Made by a program: the position numbers and the translations under genes. From contig JAFYHU010000016.1 in the NCBI GenBank assembly GCA_017538965.1, forward strand, positions 1 to 43,559: DNA of 43,559 nt, written 5' to 3'. This document shows, piece after piece, positions 35,354 through 43,206 of the stretch. How positions within the stretch are numbered: the stretch's first letter is position 1; the number at the start of each line of letters is the position of its first letter. The DNA is from Oscillospiraceae bacterium. GTDB taxonomy: Bacteria; Bacillota; Clostridia; Oscillospirales; Oscillospiraceae. The notes beneath the pieces are model-generated. The model had not been told where the DNA came from. It worked only from the letters and a program-made list of their open reading frames with translations, and ran no database searches.

Positions 35354-36658
35354 TTAGCCGCCCAGAATCATCAGGCTGAACCAGGGCACATACGTGATCA
35401 GCAGCAGCGCGACCACACAGGCGATAATCATCGGCCATACAGCCTTCGAGATACTCGCGATCGTAACGCGTGTCTTGTCTCTCAGTTCTCCCAGGCTGTC
35501 CGAAATGCCGATCGCGACAAACAGGTTCACGCCGACGGGCGGGGTCACCTGTCCGATGGCGAGGTTCACGGTGGCAATGACGCCGAAGTGAACCAGATCG
35601 ATGCCGAGCTCCTCGGCAACGGGCGCCATGATCGGGATAAAGATATACATGGCGGAGTTTGCGTCCACGAAGCATCCGGCAATCAGGAAGATGATGTTGA
35701 TGATGATGAGGAATACATACTTGTTTCCGGATACCTGCAGCAGCAGCGCCTGCGCCGCTTTCGAAATGCCGAACTTCATGCAGACGTAGGAGAAGACCGC
35801 CGCGGTACCGATGATCAGCATGATGGAGCCGGTCGTCTTGCCCGAGTCTACCATAATCTTGATGAAGTTTTTGATCTTGATTTCGCGGTAAATGAAGATG
35901 CCGACGATCAGCGCATAGACCACCGATACGGCTGCCGCCTCGGTCGGGGTGAAGACGCCGCCGTAGATGCCGCCCAGAATGATGACCGGAACCAGGAAGC
36001 CCCAGAGTGCCTGAAGGAAGGTCTTGCCGCGGTGCGCCCAGGTGGAGCGCTCACGGCTGGCGGTGATGCCTCTTTTCTTTACTTCGATCAGCACGATCGC
36101 GATCAGGGCCAGACCCATCATGATGCCGGGGATGATGCCTGCCATGAACATGTTGCCGACGGAGACGCCCGTAATGGACGCGTAGACGACGAAGGCGATC
36201 GACGGCGGTATGACGATGGCGATGGATGAGGCTGCCGCCATCAGCGCCGAGGCAAACGGCGCCGAAAAGCCTCCGCTGTTGATCATGGCCGGAATCAGAA
36301 TGATGCCCAGCGCTGCGACCGTCGCCGGCCCGGAGCCGGAGATGGCGCCGAAGAACATAGCCACGATGACGCAGACGATGGCAATGCCGCCCTTCTGATG
36401 ACCGACGCAGTCGTCAATGAAGGCGATCAGACGGCGGGAAATGCCCGCCTCCGCCATCACGTTGCCGGATATGACAAAGAAGGGAATGGCCAGCAGCAGG
36501 AACTTTGCCATGCCGTTGTAGAGGTTCGTGGGGATGACCGTAAACTTGGTCCCGCCGTACATCATGGCAAAGACGGAACTCAGACCCAGGCTTGCCGCGA
36601 TCGGGACATTCAGAAGAAGCAGAATGAAGAAGCTGCCGAAAAGAATAAAGTTAATCAT
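35354..36658 (-). CDS. dctM: TRAP transporter large permease (DctM family)
   Basis: 434 residues with about 12 membrane segments. Family features include an N-terminal LNVPIAASLGLSS, AIPFFVISGNVMAEAGISRRL, GAISGSGPATVAALG, GFSAPFASALMAAASSIA, PPSIAFVVY and GQVTPPVGVNLFV near the end. It forms the sodium-driven channel with DctQ and DctP. It overlaps dctQ by 4 bases (ATGA). Its stop is at the edge of a palindromic element. Confidence 0.95.
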   Translation of the reverse strand: MINFILFGSFFILLLLNVPIAASLGLSSVFAMMYGGTKFTVIPTNLYNGMAKFLLLAIPFFVISGNVMAEAGISRRLIAFIDDCVGHQKGGIAIVCVIVAMFFGAISGSGPATVAALGIILIPAMINSGGFSAPFASALMAAASSIAIVIPPSIAFVVYASITGVSVGNMFMAGIIPGIMMGLALIAIVLIEVKKRGITASRERSTWAHRGKTFLQALWGFLVPVIILGGIYGGVFTPTEAAAVSVVYALIVGIFIYREIKIKNFIKIMVDSGKTTGSIMLIIGTAAVFSYVCMKFGISKAAQALLLQVSGNKYVFLIIINIIFLIAGCFVDANSAMYIFIPIMAPVAEELGIDLVHFGVIATVNLAIGQVTPPVGVNLFVAIGISDSLGELRDKTRVTIASISKAVWPMIIACVVALLLITYVPWFSLMILGG

Positions 36659-37185
36659 GTTTCAGCCGCCTCCTCTTTCTTGGGTTCGGGAGTCTGCATG
36701 CAGGGTGCCTTCTCCGTCAGCACGTCGATCATATATTCGATCGAATGCAGGATCAGGAGAATGCCGCCCAGCGGCAGCGCTGCCATAAACCAGCCCTCCG
36801 GAATCAGCAGCGAAGCCGTCAGCTTGTGCTGATGCAGCAGGGTCGCCGTCTTATCCCAGCCGGTATAGACGATCACCGCATAGAAAGCGATGCTGAGGAC
36901 CGTGAAGATTACTGCCATAATCTTTTTGCCCTTTTTCCCGACGAGGTCGAACACCAGCGACAGGCTGATCAGACTGCCGCTGCGGGCGCAGAGTGCGCAG
37001 CCGCACATGATCATCAGCACGAAAATGTTGACCGTGAGTTCCTCGGTATAGGCCAGCTTACCGTTTGAAAGGTAGCGCACACAGACATTGGCAAAGGCGA
37101 TAACCGTAATCACGACTCCGATGAGCACCTGGATCGTGGATTCCAGATACCCGAGGATATCCATGATCTTTTTGTAAACCTTCAT
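36655..37185 (-). CDS. dctQ: TRAP transporter small permease (DctQ family)
   Basis: 176 residues with four membrane helices typical of DctQ: MDILGYLESTIQVLIGVVIT, RYLSNGKLAYTEELTVNIFVL, CALCARSGSLISLSLVFD and VYTGWDK. It precedes and overlaps dctM. ATG at 37185 has GAAGGG 9 bases upstream. Promoter and operator site 2 are upstream. Confidence 0.93.
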   Translation of the reverse strand: MKVYKKIMDILGYLESTIQVLIGVVITVIAFANVCVRYLSNGKLAYTEELTVNIFVLMIMCGCALCARSGSLISLSLVFDLVGKKGKKIMAVIFTVLSIAFYAVIVYTGWDKTATLLHQHKLTASLLIPEGWFMAALPLGGILLILHSIEYMIDVLTEKAPCMQTPEPKKEEAAET

Positions 37186-37238
37186 TCCATCATTCCCTTC
37201 CGCGGGTTGTCGCTGCTGCCGGACGGCGGCTGTGACAG

Positions 37239-37262
37239 CTTTTGGTATTTTGGTCCTACCAA
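37239..37262. promoter_or_regulatory. Operator site 2 of the FCD regulator, before the TRAP operon
   Basis: The same 24-base motif as site 1, with one mismatch; core TTGGT-CCT-ACCAA at 37250-37262. It lies 12 bases downstream of the -10 box, so a bound repressor would cover the transcription start region. Confidence 0.8.
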
Positions 37263-37274
37263 TTCGGTGTCTCT

Positions 37275-37303
37275 ATTCTACATCTTTCCAACCGCTTCTT
37301 CAA
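37275..37303 (-). promoter_or_regulatory. Promoter of the TRAP operon
   Basis: TTGAAG (37298-37303) and TAGAAT (37275-37280) are 17 bases apart on the minus strand, about 90 bases before dctQ. Confidence 0.65.
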
Positions 37304-37422
37304 GCATTATCCGTTCGGCAAAACAGCGAAAAAACCCACCTCTATTTGTATAAATATCACAAAAACTTTGTTATTAATTTATCATTCTGCTCCCCATCTC
37401 GCTCCCTCCCTGTTCGCGCTTC

Positions 37423-37473
37423 CGTAGGGAGCGATCCCCAGATCGCTCCGCAATCCCCGCGCCCGCAGGCGCC
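37423..37473. repeat. Dispersed element family A
   Basis: CGTAGGGAGCGATCCC...GATCGCTCCGCAATCC, then CGCGCCCGCAGGCGCCC. Near-identical copy at 38431-38482, partial copies at 25512-25543 and 43207-43243. It contains GGAGCGATC...GATCGCTCC and GCGCCCGCAGGCGC palindromes. It occupies the 37263-37609 gap, where no gene is seen. Confidence 0.85.
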
Positions 37474-37483
37474 CTTCCCCCGT

Positions 37484-37560
<77 letters not shown>

Positions 37561-37574
37561 AAATCTCCTCTCTC

Positions 37575-37603
37575 TTTACTTTCTCCCTTTCCCGCCTTAT
37601 AAT
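37575..37603 (+). promoter_or_regulatory. Promoter giving a possibly leaderless mRNA
   Basis: TTTACT (37575-37580) and a perfect TATAAT (37598-37603) are 17 bases apart. The ATG at 37610 begins 7 bases after the -10, where transcription should start. Confidence 0.6.
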
Positions 37604-37609
37604 GCCCCT

Positions 37610-38326
37610 ATGAAAACCATGTTCTCTAAAAACTCAAACCCGCTCCCGCCGGAGCTGGAACGCGCGGCCAGCGAGCGCTTCGGGAAACATGTCTCGCCGC
37701 AGAAGGCTCTCGTAACGCTGATCTTTTCCCTCCTGACGGCGGCATCTCCCATGCTGCTCGGCCTTCGCCTGTGGGATCGGATCCCCTCCCTTGTGGAAAC
37801 GGGCCTGATCGGCCCGGGCGGAACGGACGATTCCATGCCCCGCGCCGTTCTGGTCTTCGGAGTTCCCGGCCTCTTTTGCGTGCTCAACGCCATCTGCCAC
37901 GGCCAACTCTGGCTGCACCAGAAAGCAAGCCGGGTTCCCCCCTCTTCGGTCCGCCTCCTCGGGCGGTGGAGCATCCCGGTCATCTCCGTGCTGCTCAGTT
38001 CCTTCTGGATTGCCCTCGCAGCCGGGGAGCATCCCGATCTTTCGTTCTATCTCCCCTGCGCGCTGGCGCTGTTGCTGATCCTGCTGGGCGCGCATTTCTT
38101 CGACTGCAGCCGCGAATCCAAACTCGCCTTTCATCTGAGCAGGATTGAACATTGGGAAGGCCCCTGGCGCAAAACCCACCGCCTCGCCGGCGTCTGCTGG
38201 ATGCTCGCCGGGCTGCAGATTCTGATGTTCTGGTTCCTCTTCGGCAGTCTTCCTTGGTATTCCATGGTGTTCGTCCTGCTGCTGACGCTCTCCGAGTTTC
38301 CCGCCGCCATGTACTTTTCGAAATAA
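37610..38326 (+). CDS. Polytopic membrane protein of unknown function (faintly DUF1648-like)
   Basis: 238 residues. A charged N-terminus with LPPELERAASERFGKHVSP is followed by about five or six hydrophobic segments (about 38-55, 80-100, 122-142, 148-165, 190-210, 214-232). RIPSLVETGLIGPGG followed by MPRAVLVFGVPGLFCVLNA recalls the layout of DUF1648 proteins, but the match is weak and I do not claim it. It stands alone on the plus strand with its own promoter and terminator. There is no ribosome site before ATG 37610, consistent with a leaderless message; ATG 37619 is the alternative. The promoter region abuts repeat DNA. Confidence 0.7.
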   Translation: MKTMFSKNSNPLPPELERAASERFGKHVSPQKALVTLIFSLLTAASPMLLGLRLWDRIPSLVETGLIGPGGTDDSMPRAVLVFGVPGLFCVLNAICHGQLWLHQKASRVPPSSVRLLGRWSIPVISVLLSSFWIALAAGEHPDLSFYLPCALALLLILLGAHFFDCSRESKLAFHLSRIEHWEGPWRKTHRLAGVCWMLAGLQILMFWFLFGSLPWYSMVFVLLLTLSEFPAAMYFSK

Positions 38327-38331
38327 AGAAA

Positions 38332-38381
38332 AAGGCCTCCTCTGCCGGCGCCTTCCGCGCCCCAGAAGAGGTCTTATTCTA
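38332..38381 (+). terminator. Terminator of the membrane protein gene
   Basis: AAGGCCTCCTCTG (38332-38344) pairs with CAGAAGAGGTCTT (38363-38375) through two wobble positions, followed by a T-rich tail. Confidence 0.65.
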
Positions 38382-38430
38382 TCTTTTCTCTCCCCGCCTC
38401 CGAAGCGGATTTCTCAACTCTGCAGTACCC

Positions 38431-38482
38431 CGTAGGGAGCGATCCCCAGATCGCTCCGCAATCCCCACGCCCGCAGGCGCCC
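38431..38482. repeat. Dispersed element family A
   Basis: Second near-complete copy of the 37423-37473 element, joined directly to a family B element. The 316-base gap 38327-38642 holds only the terminator and these repeats. Confidence 0.85.
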
Positions 38483-38623
38483 TTGCCTTCCCCCTTGGGG
38501 CGCGACGCGTTAAGCAAACGTGCCGGTGGCACGTTTGTAGCCAAAGCGGGAAGCGATCTGTGATCGCGACCCGGAAGGTGGCATCGCCGCAGGCGATGAC
38601 GGATGAGGTCCCCGCCGCAGCGG
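38481..38623. repeat. Long palindromic element family B with nested hairpins
   Basis: CCTTGCCTTCCCCCTTGGGG at the left and GGATGAGGTCCCCGCCGCAGCGG at the right enclose further palindromes: AAACGTGCC...GGCACGTTT, GCGATCTGTGATCGC and GGCATCGCCGCAGGCGATG. Compared with 43243-43309 the middle is expanded by about 75 bases. Confidence 0.8.
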
Positions 38624-38642
38624 TTAACTACCAGCTATAATC

Positions 38643-39320
38643 CTATCTCTCATCATAATTCTCAATAATCTTCAAATGCCGCCCCATCTCATAGACGGCC
38701 AGCTCCTCGTCCCGCGCCTTGACTGCTTCATAAATCCGCCGGTGCGCCTCGGCCGTCATGCCGTGATATTCTTCTCTTTCGAAGAAGCGCATGCGCAGCT
38801 CCAGGATCAGGCTGTTGACGTAGTTGAGCATCACTCCGAAGATCGTATTGTGGCTGGCATAGGCAAGATTGACGTGGAAATCCACATCGGCCTCAAAATC
38901 CGTGGCGTCGGATTCCAGTCTTTCGACAGAGTCACGAAGCCGTTCCAGATCCTCTTCCGTCGCTCGCCTGCAGGCAAGCCGAGCAATCTCCCTCTCGTTC
39001 ACCCTCCGGAATTCCATGAAGTCCTCAAAGGTGTCCTGCGAATAGGAAAGCTCGATCAGCGAGCGCGCCTTCCGGAACCGGTCCGCGTTCTTCACCAGGA
39101 TTTTCCGGTTGCCGCGGTTCTCCACGATCCCCATGAAGCTCATGATTGCGAGACACTCCCGCAGGGAGTTTCTGGAGATGCCGAGCGCTTCCGCCAGATC
39201 GCGCTCCGGAGGCAGTTCCTCCCCGACCTGAATGGTACCCGCTTCCATCGCTTTCAGCAGGCTGTCCATTACCAGCTCCGGTACTTTCGGTCCGTTGTTC
39301 TGAATCTTCTCAAACTGCAT
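38643..39320 (-). CDS. GntR-family regulator, FCD (FadR) subfamily, likely controller of the local regulon
   Basis: 225 residues. Winged helix-turn-helix (about 15-75): MDSLLKAMEAGTIQVGEELP and ERDLAEALGISRNSLRECL. FCD domain (about 95-215) with DFEADVDFHVNLAYAS and a later His in MTAEAHRRIYEA, the usual metal-ligand pattern. It is 170 bases after the SGNH hydrolase gene on the same strand and probably in its operon, so it would be under operator site 3. The three sites in this window with FadR-type symmetry make it the best candidate regulator of the TRAP and dehydrogenase operons. ATG has GGAG about 9 bases upstream. Confidence 0.93.
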   Translation of the reverse strand: MQFEKIQNNGPKVPELVMDSLLKAMEAGTIQVGEELPPERDLAEALGISRNSLRECLAIMSFMGIVENRGNRKILVKNADRFRKARSLIELSYSQDTFEDFMEFRRVNEREIARLACRRATEEDLERLRDSVERLESDATDFEADVDFHVNLAYASHNTIFGVMLNYVNSLILELRMRFFEREEYHGMTAEAHRRIYEAVKARDEELAVYEMGRHLKIIENYDER

Positions 39321-39342
39321 ACCCGTTCTCTCCCCGTCTCTC

Positions 39343-39470
39343 CGGCTTCCCCTCTGGGGAAGCTGTCAGCGCAGCTGACTGATGAGGTCCCCGCCGCAGC
39401 GGCTCCCCGCGCCCTCCGCCGCCCTTGCCTCCCTCCTTGAGGGAGGTGGCCCGTAGGGCCGGAGGGAGTT
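39343..39470. repeat. Two palindromic elements (family B variants) in series
   Basis: 39343-39402: CGGCTTCCCC..GGGGAAGCTGTCAGCGCAGCTGACTGATGAGG then CCCCGCCGCAGCGG (described in parts; hairpin, hairpin, tail). 39423-39470: CCTTGCCTCCCTCC..GAGGGAGG, a small GGCCCGTAGGGCC-like palindrome, then GGAGGGAG. They fill the gap between the SGNH and gntR genes. Confidence 0.8.
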
Positions 39471-39490
39471 CCCCCGTCTTTGAACTTTAC

Positions 39491-40093
39491 TTACGGATTC
39501 ATCGTCTCCCGTTCCATCACGCCGATCACTTTTACGACGCGTTCGGCCATGACGCGGTGTCCCTCCGGATTCAGATGCAGGCCGTCCAGGTACAGCTCCG
39601 TGCGCACCCGGCCGTCCCGGTCGCGAAAGTCCCTGCGAAAATCGATCATCCGCACCCCGAAACTGCTGCAAAAGCGCTCCAGCCATGCATAGTAGCGCTC
39701 GATCTCCTCCGCCGCTTCCGGGAAATCCACCAAGTCCGTCCAGGCGCTCGGATAATGTCCCTGTGCAACGCCCGGTCCGATCGCGATCAGCGGCATCTCG
39801 CCCGCCGCGAAGAGCTGATGCGTCATTGCCGCCATGTTCTCTCTGGCGCCGGTGCTGCTTCCGGAGAAAAAGATGTCGTTGCATCCGCCCATCAGCAGGA
39901 AACAGCGTTCCCCGCCGCTCTTCTCCCTCAGGATCTCCCGCAGACGTACAAGCATGCCGCCTGTCGTATCCCCGCAGATGCCATGGTTGCGAAGCGTCCA
40001 TCCGCTCATTGCGGAAGCAAGCTCCGTCCAGCATTGCGCCCTGCGCACGCCGTATCCGTATGTCAGGCTGTCGCCGATGCAGATCATATCCAT
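39491..40093 (-). CDS. SGNH/GDSL-type hydrolase
   Basis: 200 residues with the four SGNH blocks: Ser in CIGDSLTYGYG, Gly in the GICGDTTGGML stretch, Asn in LMGGCNDIFF and Asp/His in DGLHLNPEGH. There is no signal peptide, so it acts in the cytoplasm. It probably removes an acyl or acetyl ester from a small molecule; the true substrate may be the compound brought in by the TRAP system. It has a perfect promoter overlapped by operator site 3 and precedes the FCD regulator gene. A short 7-bp repeat follows its TAA. Confidence 0.9.
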   Translation of the reverse strand: MDMICIGDSLTYGYGVRRAQCWTELASAMSGWTLRNHGICGDTTGGMLVRLREILREKSGGERCFLLMGGCNDIFFSGSSTGARENMAAMTHQLFAAGEMPLIAIGPGVAQGHYPSAWTDLVDFPEAAEEIERYYAWLERFCSSFGVRMIDFRRDFRDRDGRVRTELYLDGLHLNPEGHRVMAERVVKVIGVMERETMNP

Positions 40094-40138
40094 TTCTCTG
40101 CCCTCGCTTAATTCCCGTCTCTCGCGTCTTTCGATTTT

Positions 40139-40167
40139 ATTATAATGTACTCTTGGTCTTTTGGCAA
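40139..40167 (-). promoter_or_regulatory. Promoter of the SGNH hydrolase-gntR operon
   Basis: TTGCCA (40162-40167) and TATAAT (40139-40144) are 17 bases apart. The -35 box lies within operator site 3. Confidence 0.75.
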
Positions 40168-40181
40168 GACCGTCCTACCAA
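40158..40181. promoter_or_regulatory. Operator site 3 of the FCD regulator
   Basis: CTTTTGG at the left and GTCCTACCAA at the right at exactly the same spacing as sites 1 and 2; 18 of 24 bases match site 1. The differing bases are all in the middle. It covers the -35 box of the SGNH-gntR promoter, a typical repressor position. Confidence 0.65.
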
Positions 40182-40299
40182 ATTTTCCTGATCCCTTCCG
40201 CAGCCGCTCCTGCTCTCCTATAACGATAAATATGCTCCGATCGCGATTTCGCCCTATGTTCCCTTCCGTATCTTCGGCCGCGTCCTGATCTGATAAACG

Positions 40300-40337
40300 T
40301 ACGAGCCCGGCGGAACCTACACTCCGCTGAGCTCGTA
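40300..40337 (-). terminator. Likely terminator of the ABC transporter operon
   Basis: TACGAGC and GCTCGTA with an inner GCGGA/TCCGC pairing form an imperfect hairpin, followed on the minus strand by GTTTATC. The 348-base gap 40094-40441 holds this, operator site 3 and the SGNH promoter, and no gene I can support. Confidence 0.45.
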
Positions 40338-40441
40338 TATAGCTCGTATATTTTATATGGTAATCCGTGCATCCGCGTAAAATGGCGAAGCGCAAAACCG
40401 CAGCCGCCCAGAATCAGAGCCGGAACAAGTATCTTGACGCC

Positions 40442-41533
40442 TTACTCCCGGATGGACAGGACTATCTGATTCGGAAGGTCGGTATTCTCCTGACGGCTGT
40501 ATGTCATCTCCGACACGGCGCTTTTCAGGACGGCCAGAGAGAGCTCGTCGCCTGTCTTTGTGATATTCGCCTCCAGCCCGCCATATTGAACGGTCATCGT
40601 CGTCTTTTCTTCGGCAGCCGAGTATTCGATCACCGTATGGATCCGGGGATTTTCCATCACCGGAATGAGCAGCTGCTGGGTCAGCTCTTCAAAGGTGAGC
40701 TGGATCCGGTGTGTCGTTTTGGGCGGGATCTGGTTACGGCTGCAGTACTGCTCGATCACCCCGGACATGCCCAGAAAATCATAGTCCCTGTTCTCAATTT
40801 CAAGCTCCAGCACCTTCAGCCGGCGAATGAAACGGCGCGTCTTTTCCCGCATGGGGTTGTCGAAAATCTGCTCCGGCGGGCCGTCCTCATAGATGCCGCC
40901 CTCATCCATATAGAAGATGCGATTGCAGATCGCCCGGGCAAAGTTCATCTCGTGGGTCACGATCATCATCGTTTTGCCGGTCTGCGCCATGTCCCTGATG
41001 ACCGCCTGGACTTCGCCGACCATCGTCGGGTCCAGAGCGCTGGTAGGCTCATCCAGAAGGATGATATCCGGGTCCATCGCCAGCGTCCGCGCGATGGCGA
41101 TACGCTGCTTCTGTCCGCCGGAAAGCTCATCGGGGTAGTTCAGCGCCTTCTCCGCCAGACCGACCATCCGCAGCAGGCGCATGGCATCGTCATAAGCCTC
41201 CTGCTTTTTCTTTCCCAGCAGGGTCATGGGCGAGAACATGATGTTTTCGATCACCGTCATATGGGAGAACAGATTGAAGGACTGGAACACCATGCCCATT
41301 TTCTGCCGCACCTTGTTGATGTCGCAGTTCGGATCGGTGATTTCCACATCGTCGATCCAGACCTTCCCCGAGGTCGGCATTTCCATCTGATTGATACAGC
41401 GAAGCAGCGTGCTCTTGCCGGTGCCGGAAGGACCGATCACGGAGATCACATCCCCGTCGTTAATCTCCACGCAGACATCCTTCAACGGTGTGACGTTCGG
41501 ATAGGCTTTTTTCAGATGCTCGATCCTAATCAT
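40442..41533 (-). CDS. Polar amino-acid ABC transporter ATPase (GlnQ-like) with a C-terminal RsbW/HATPase-like domain
   Basis: 363 residues. Residues 1-235 are a GlnQ-type ATPase: Walker A GPSGTGKST (34-42), Q-loop VFQSFNLF, signature LSGGQKQR (137-144), Walker B IILLDEPTSALDP and switch His193 in VTHEMNF. GlnQ proteins normally end near residue 240. Residues about 241-363 form an extra domain whose order (LGMSGVIEQYC, RIQLTFEELTQQLL, TVIEYSAAEEKTTMTVQYGG, LSLAVLKSAVSEMTYSR, NQIVLSI) resembles the RsbW/HATPase_c_2 fold. The N-box Asn and the G1 Asp are not kept, so ATP binding there is unlikely; it may be a regulatory domain. It overlaps the permease gene by 8 bases. Confidence 0.88.
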   Translation of the reverse strand: MIRIEHLKKAYPNVTPLKDVCVEINDGDVISVIGPSGTGKSTLLRCINQMEMPTSGKVWIDDVEITDPNCDINKVRQKMGMVFQSFNLFSHMTVIENIMFSPMTLLGKKKQEAYDDAMRLLRMVGLAEKALNYPDELSGGQKQRIAIARTLAMDPDIILLDEPTSALDPTMVGEVQAVIRDMAQTGKTMMIVTHEMNFARAICNRIFYMDEGGIYEDGPPEQIFDNPMREKTRRFIRRLKVLELEIENRDYDFLGMSGVIEQYCSRNQIPPKTTHRIQLTFEELTQQLLIPVMENPRIHTVIEYSAAEEKTTMTVQYGGLEANITKTGDELSLAVLKSAVSEMTYSRQENTDLPNQIVLSIRE

Positions 41534-43064
41534 CGGTCTTCACTCCCTTCAGGATATTTTCCCGCTTGCGGCGTTTGGGATTGATGTTGACATTGATGCG
41601 GCGGATAAGCAATCCGAGCAAAGCCTCCAGAACAAAATAGATGATCGTGATTGCGATCAGGGGGAAGAAGGCCTCATAGGTCCTGCTTCGCACGATGTCG
41701 CCCATCTTGGTCAGATCCTGCACGGCGATATAACCGACGATGGCCGTGGCCTGGATGAGGCTGACGACCTCCGACTTGTATGACGGCAGGATGTGGGGCA
41801 GCGCCTGCGGCAGGATGATCCTGAAAAACGTATGCCGGCTGGAATGGCCGAGCGCGTAGGCGGCTTCATACTGTCCCTTGTCCACGGCGCCGACCCCCAT
41901 CTGCAGCAGGCCGAACACCGCGGCGCTGAAAGTCAGCGTAAAGCCGATCACGGAGACCATCAGCCCGGTAATAGCCACGCTGCCAAAGACAATGTAATAC
42001 AGGATCATGAGCAGCACCACCATGGGCATGCCCTTGATCAGCCATGTGACAGCGCCCGTCACGGTGTTGGCAATGCGGTTTCCGTTCCGACACAGCATAA
42101 AGACGATAAATCCGAGCGCTGTGCCGAAGATCATGGACAGCACCGTGATCAGCAGCGTGTTAAGAATTCCCTGCAGGAACAGCTGCCAGCGGTTTTCTCG
42201 AATGAAAGTCCGCTCAATGCTGTCCCCGATGCTTTTCCAGAAGGAAGTGCCTTCCGAAACAGACTCATCGGCCTTCAGCACGGTCATCAGCGTGCCGCAG
42301 ACAAGGTACGGCTCGGAAAAATTGACCATCTCCTGCCGCTCCGGCTGAACGACGAAGGACGCGGCGGCGAAATCGGCTTTTCCCGCCTGCACGGCCGGTA
42401 TGATGCCGTCGAAATTCATCGCATCCACGATCAGGCCGTAGCCGCACGCCTCACAGAAGCGGGCTGTCATATCCACTTCAAAGCCGATCAGTTCCGTGCC
42501 TCTGTAATAATTCATCGGGGTATAAGCCCCTTCCGTAAGCATACGGAGCGTCCCATTCGGCGCGGGGAAACTGGCGTAATCAGGCACGGTTTTTTCGCTT
42601 TCCGGACCTTCGATCCACTTGTACGCAATCTCATCCAGTTCGCCGCTGGCCCTCGCAGATCGGATCCATGTATTCAGTTCTTCCCGCAGCCTGTCGCCTT
42701 CCGTGCTCTTCGGCAGGACATAGGCCATTTCAACCGGGTTCATATCATCCGGCAGCACGACCAGCTTGTCGTCCTCCGCTGCCATGAATTTCAGCACGGG
42801 TTCATCTCCGGGAAAGCCGTCGATCTTGTTGGTTTCCAGAGCGGCTGCCAGGTCAGGATAGGAGCTGTAAAAGATGCACTCGGCCTCCGGAAGCAGGTCC
42901 CATACGATCAGTTCATAGTCCGTTCCGACCTGGATCCCGATGCGTTTGCCGTTCAGCTCCGACAGGGATTGATAGACACCGCCCGTGCTGTTATCTGCCA
43001 GTACGGTCGGACAGAGCGCAAGCGCGAGCAGCAGCATCAGCACCAGAGCGATGCTTTTTCTCAT
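41526..43064 (-). CDS. Amino-acid ABC transporter: fused solute-binding and permease protein with reversed lobe order
   Basis: About 512 residues. A signal peptide (MRKSIALVLMLLLALALC) is followed by lobe-II-like sequence of an SBP_bac_3 protein (about 33-152: LNGKRIGIQVGTDYE, IFYSSYPDLAAAL, ELDEIAYKW), then lobe-I-like sequence (about 170-260: NGTLRMLTEGAYTPMNYY, IGFEVDMTARFC, FDGIIPAVQAGKADFAA, VNFSEPYL), then a HisM/GlnP permease with about five helices and the EAA loop (YEAAYALGHSSRHTFFRIILP). In ordinary binding proteins lobe I comes first. It may be a permuted or half-duplicated binding domain tethered to the channel. ATG 43064 is preferred since AGGATG is 9 bases upstream; ATG 43076 is possible. 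It pairs with the ATPase at 40442. Confidence 0.88.
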   Translation of the reverse strand: MRKSIALVLMLLLALALCPTVLADNSTGGVYQSLSELNGKRIGIQVGTDYELIVWDLLPEAECIFYSSYPDLAAALETNKIDGFPGDEPVLKFMAAEDDKLVVLPDDMNPVEMAYVLPKSTEGDRLREELNTWIRSARASGELDEIAYKWIEGPESEKTVPDYASFPAPNGTLRMLTEGAYTPMNYYRGTELIGFEVDMTARFCEACGYGLIVDAMNFDGIIPAVQAGKADFAAASFVVQPERQEMVNFSEPYLVCGTLMTVLKADESVSEGTSFWKSIGDSIERTFIRENRWQLFLQGILNTLLITVLSMIFGTALGFIVFMLCRNGNRIANTVTGAVTWLIKGMPMVVLLMILYYIVFGSVAITGLMVSVIGFTLTFSAAVFGLLQMGVGAVDKGQYEAAYALGHSSRHTFFRIILPQALPHILPSYKSEVVSLIQATAIVGYIAVQDLTKMGDIVRSRTYEAFFPLIAITIIYFVLEALLGLLIRRINVNINPKRRKRENILKGVKTDD

Positions 43065-43206
43065 GGGGTTTTCCATCCTTTCAATTTCTGTCTGTACGTC
43101 AGCGCCGTGGAGCGACGGATCATCCGCGGCATTCGGTCAAATCACTTAACTCAAACTTCCCATAGCGATTTGCAAGTATTTTATAAAAGTTATAGAAGCT
43201 TACTGC

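Noticed and set aside
38152-38640. Plus-strand frame of 162 codons
   Set aside because: It overlaps the real membrane protein gene in another frame and then runs through the terminator and repeat elements.
40108-40395. 95-codon minus-strand open frame between the SGNH gene and the ABC ATPase
   Set aside because: It runs through the ABC terminator, operator site 3 and the SGNH promoter, and its product has no recognisable features.
43065-43206. Promoter for the ABC transporter operon
   Set aside because: The A/T-rich stretch around 43150-43195 has several partial boxes (TTGCAA, TATAAAA), but none with good spacing, so no promoter was called.
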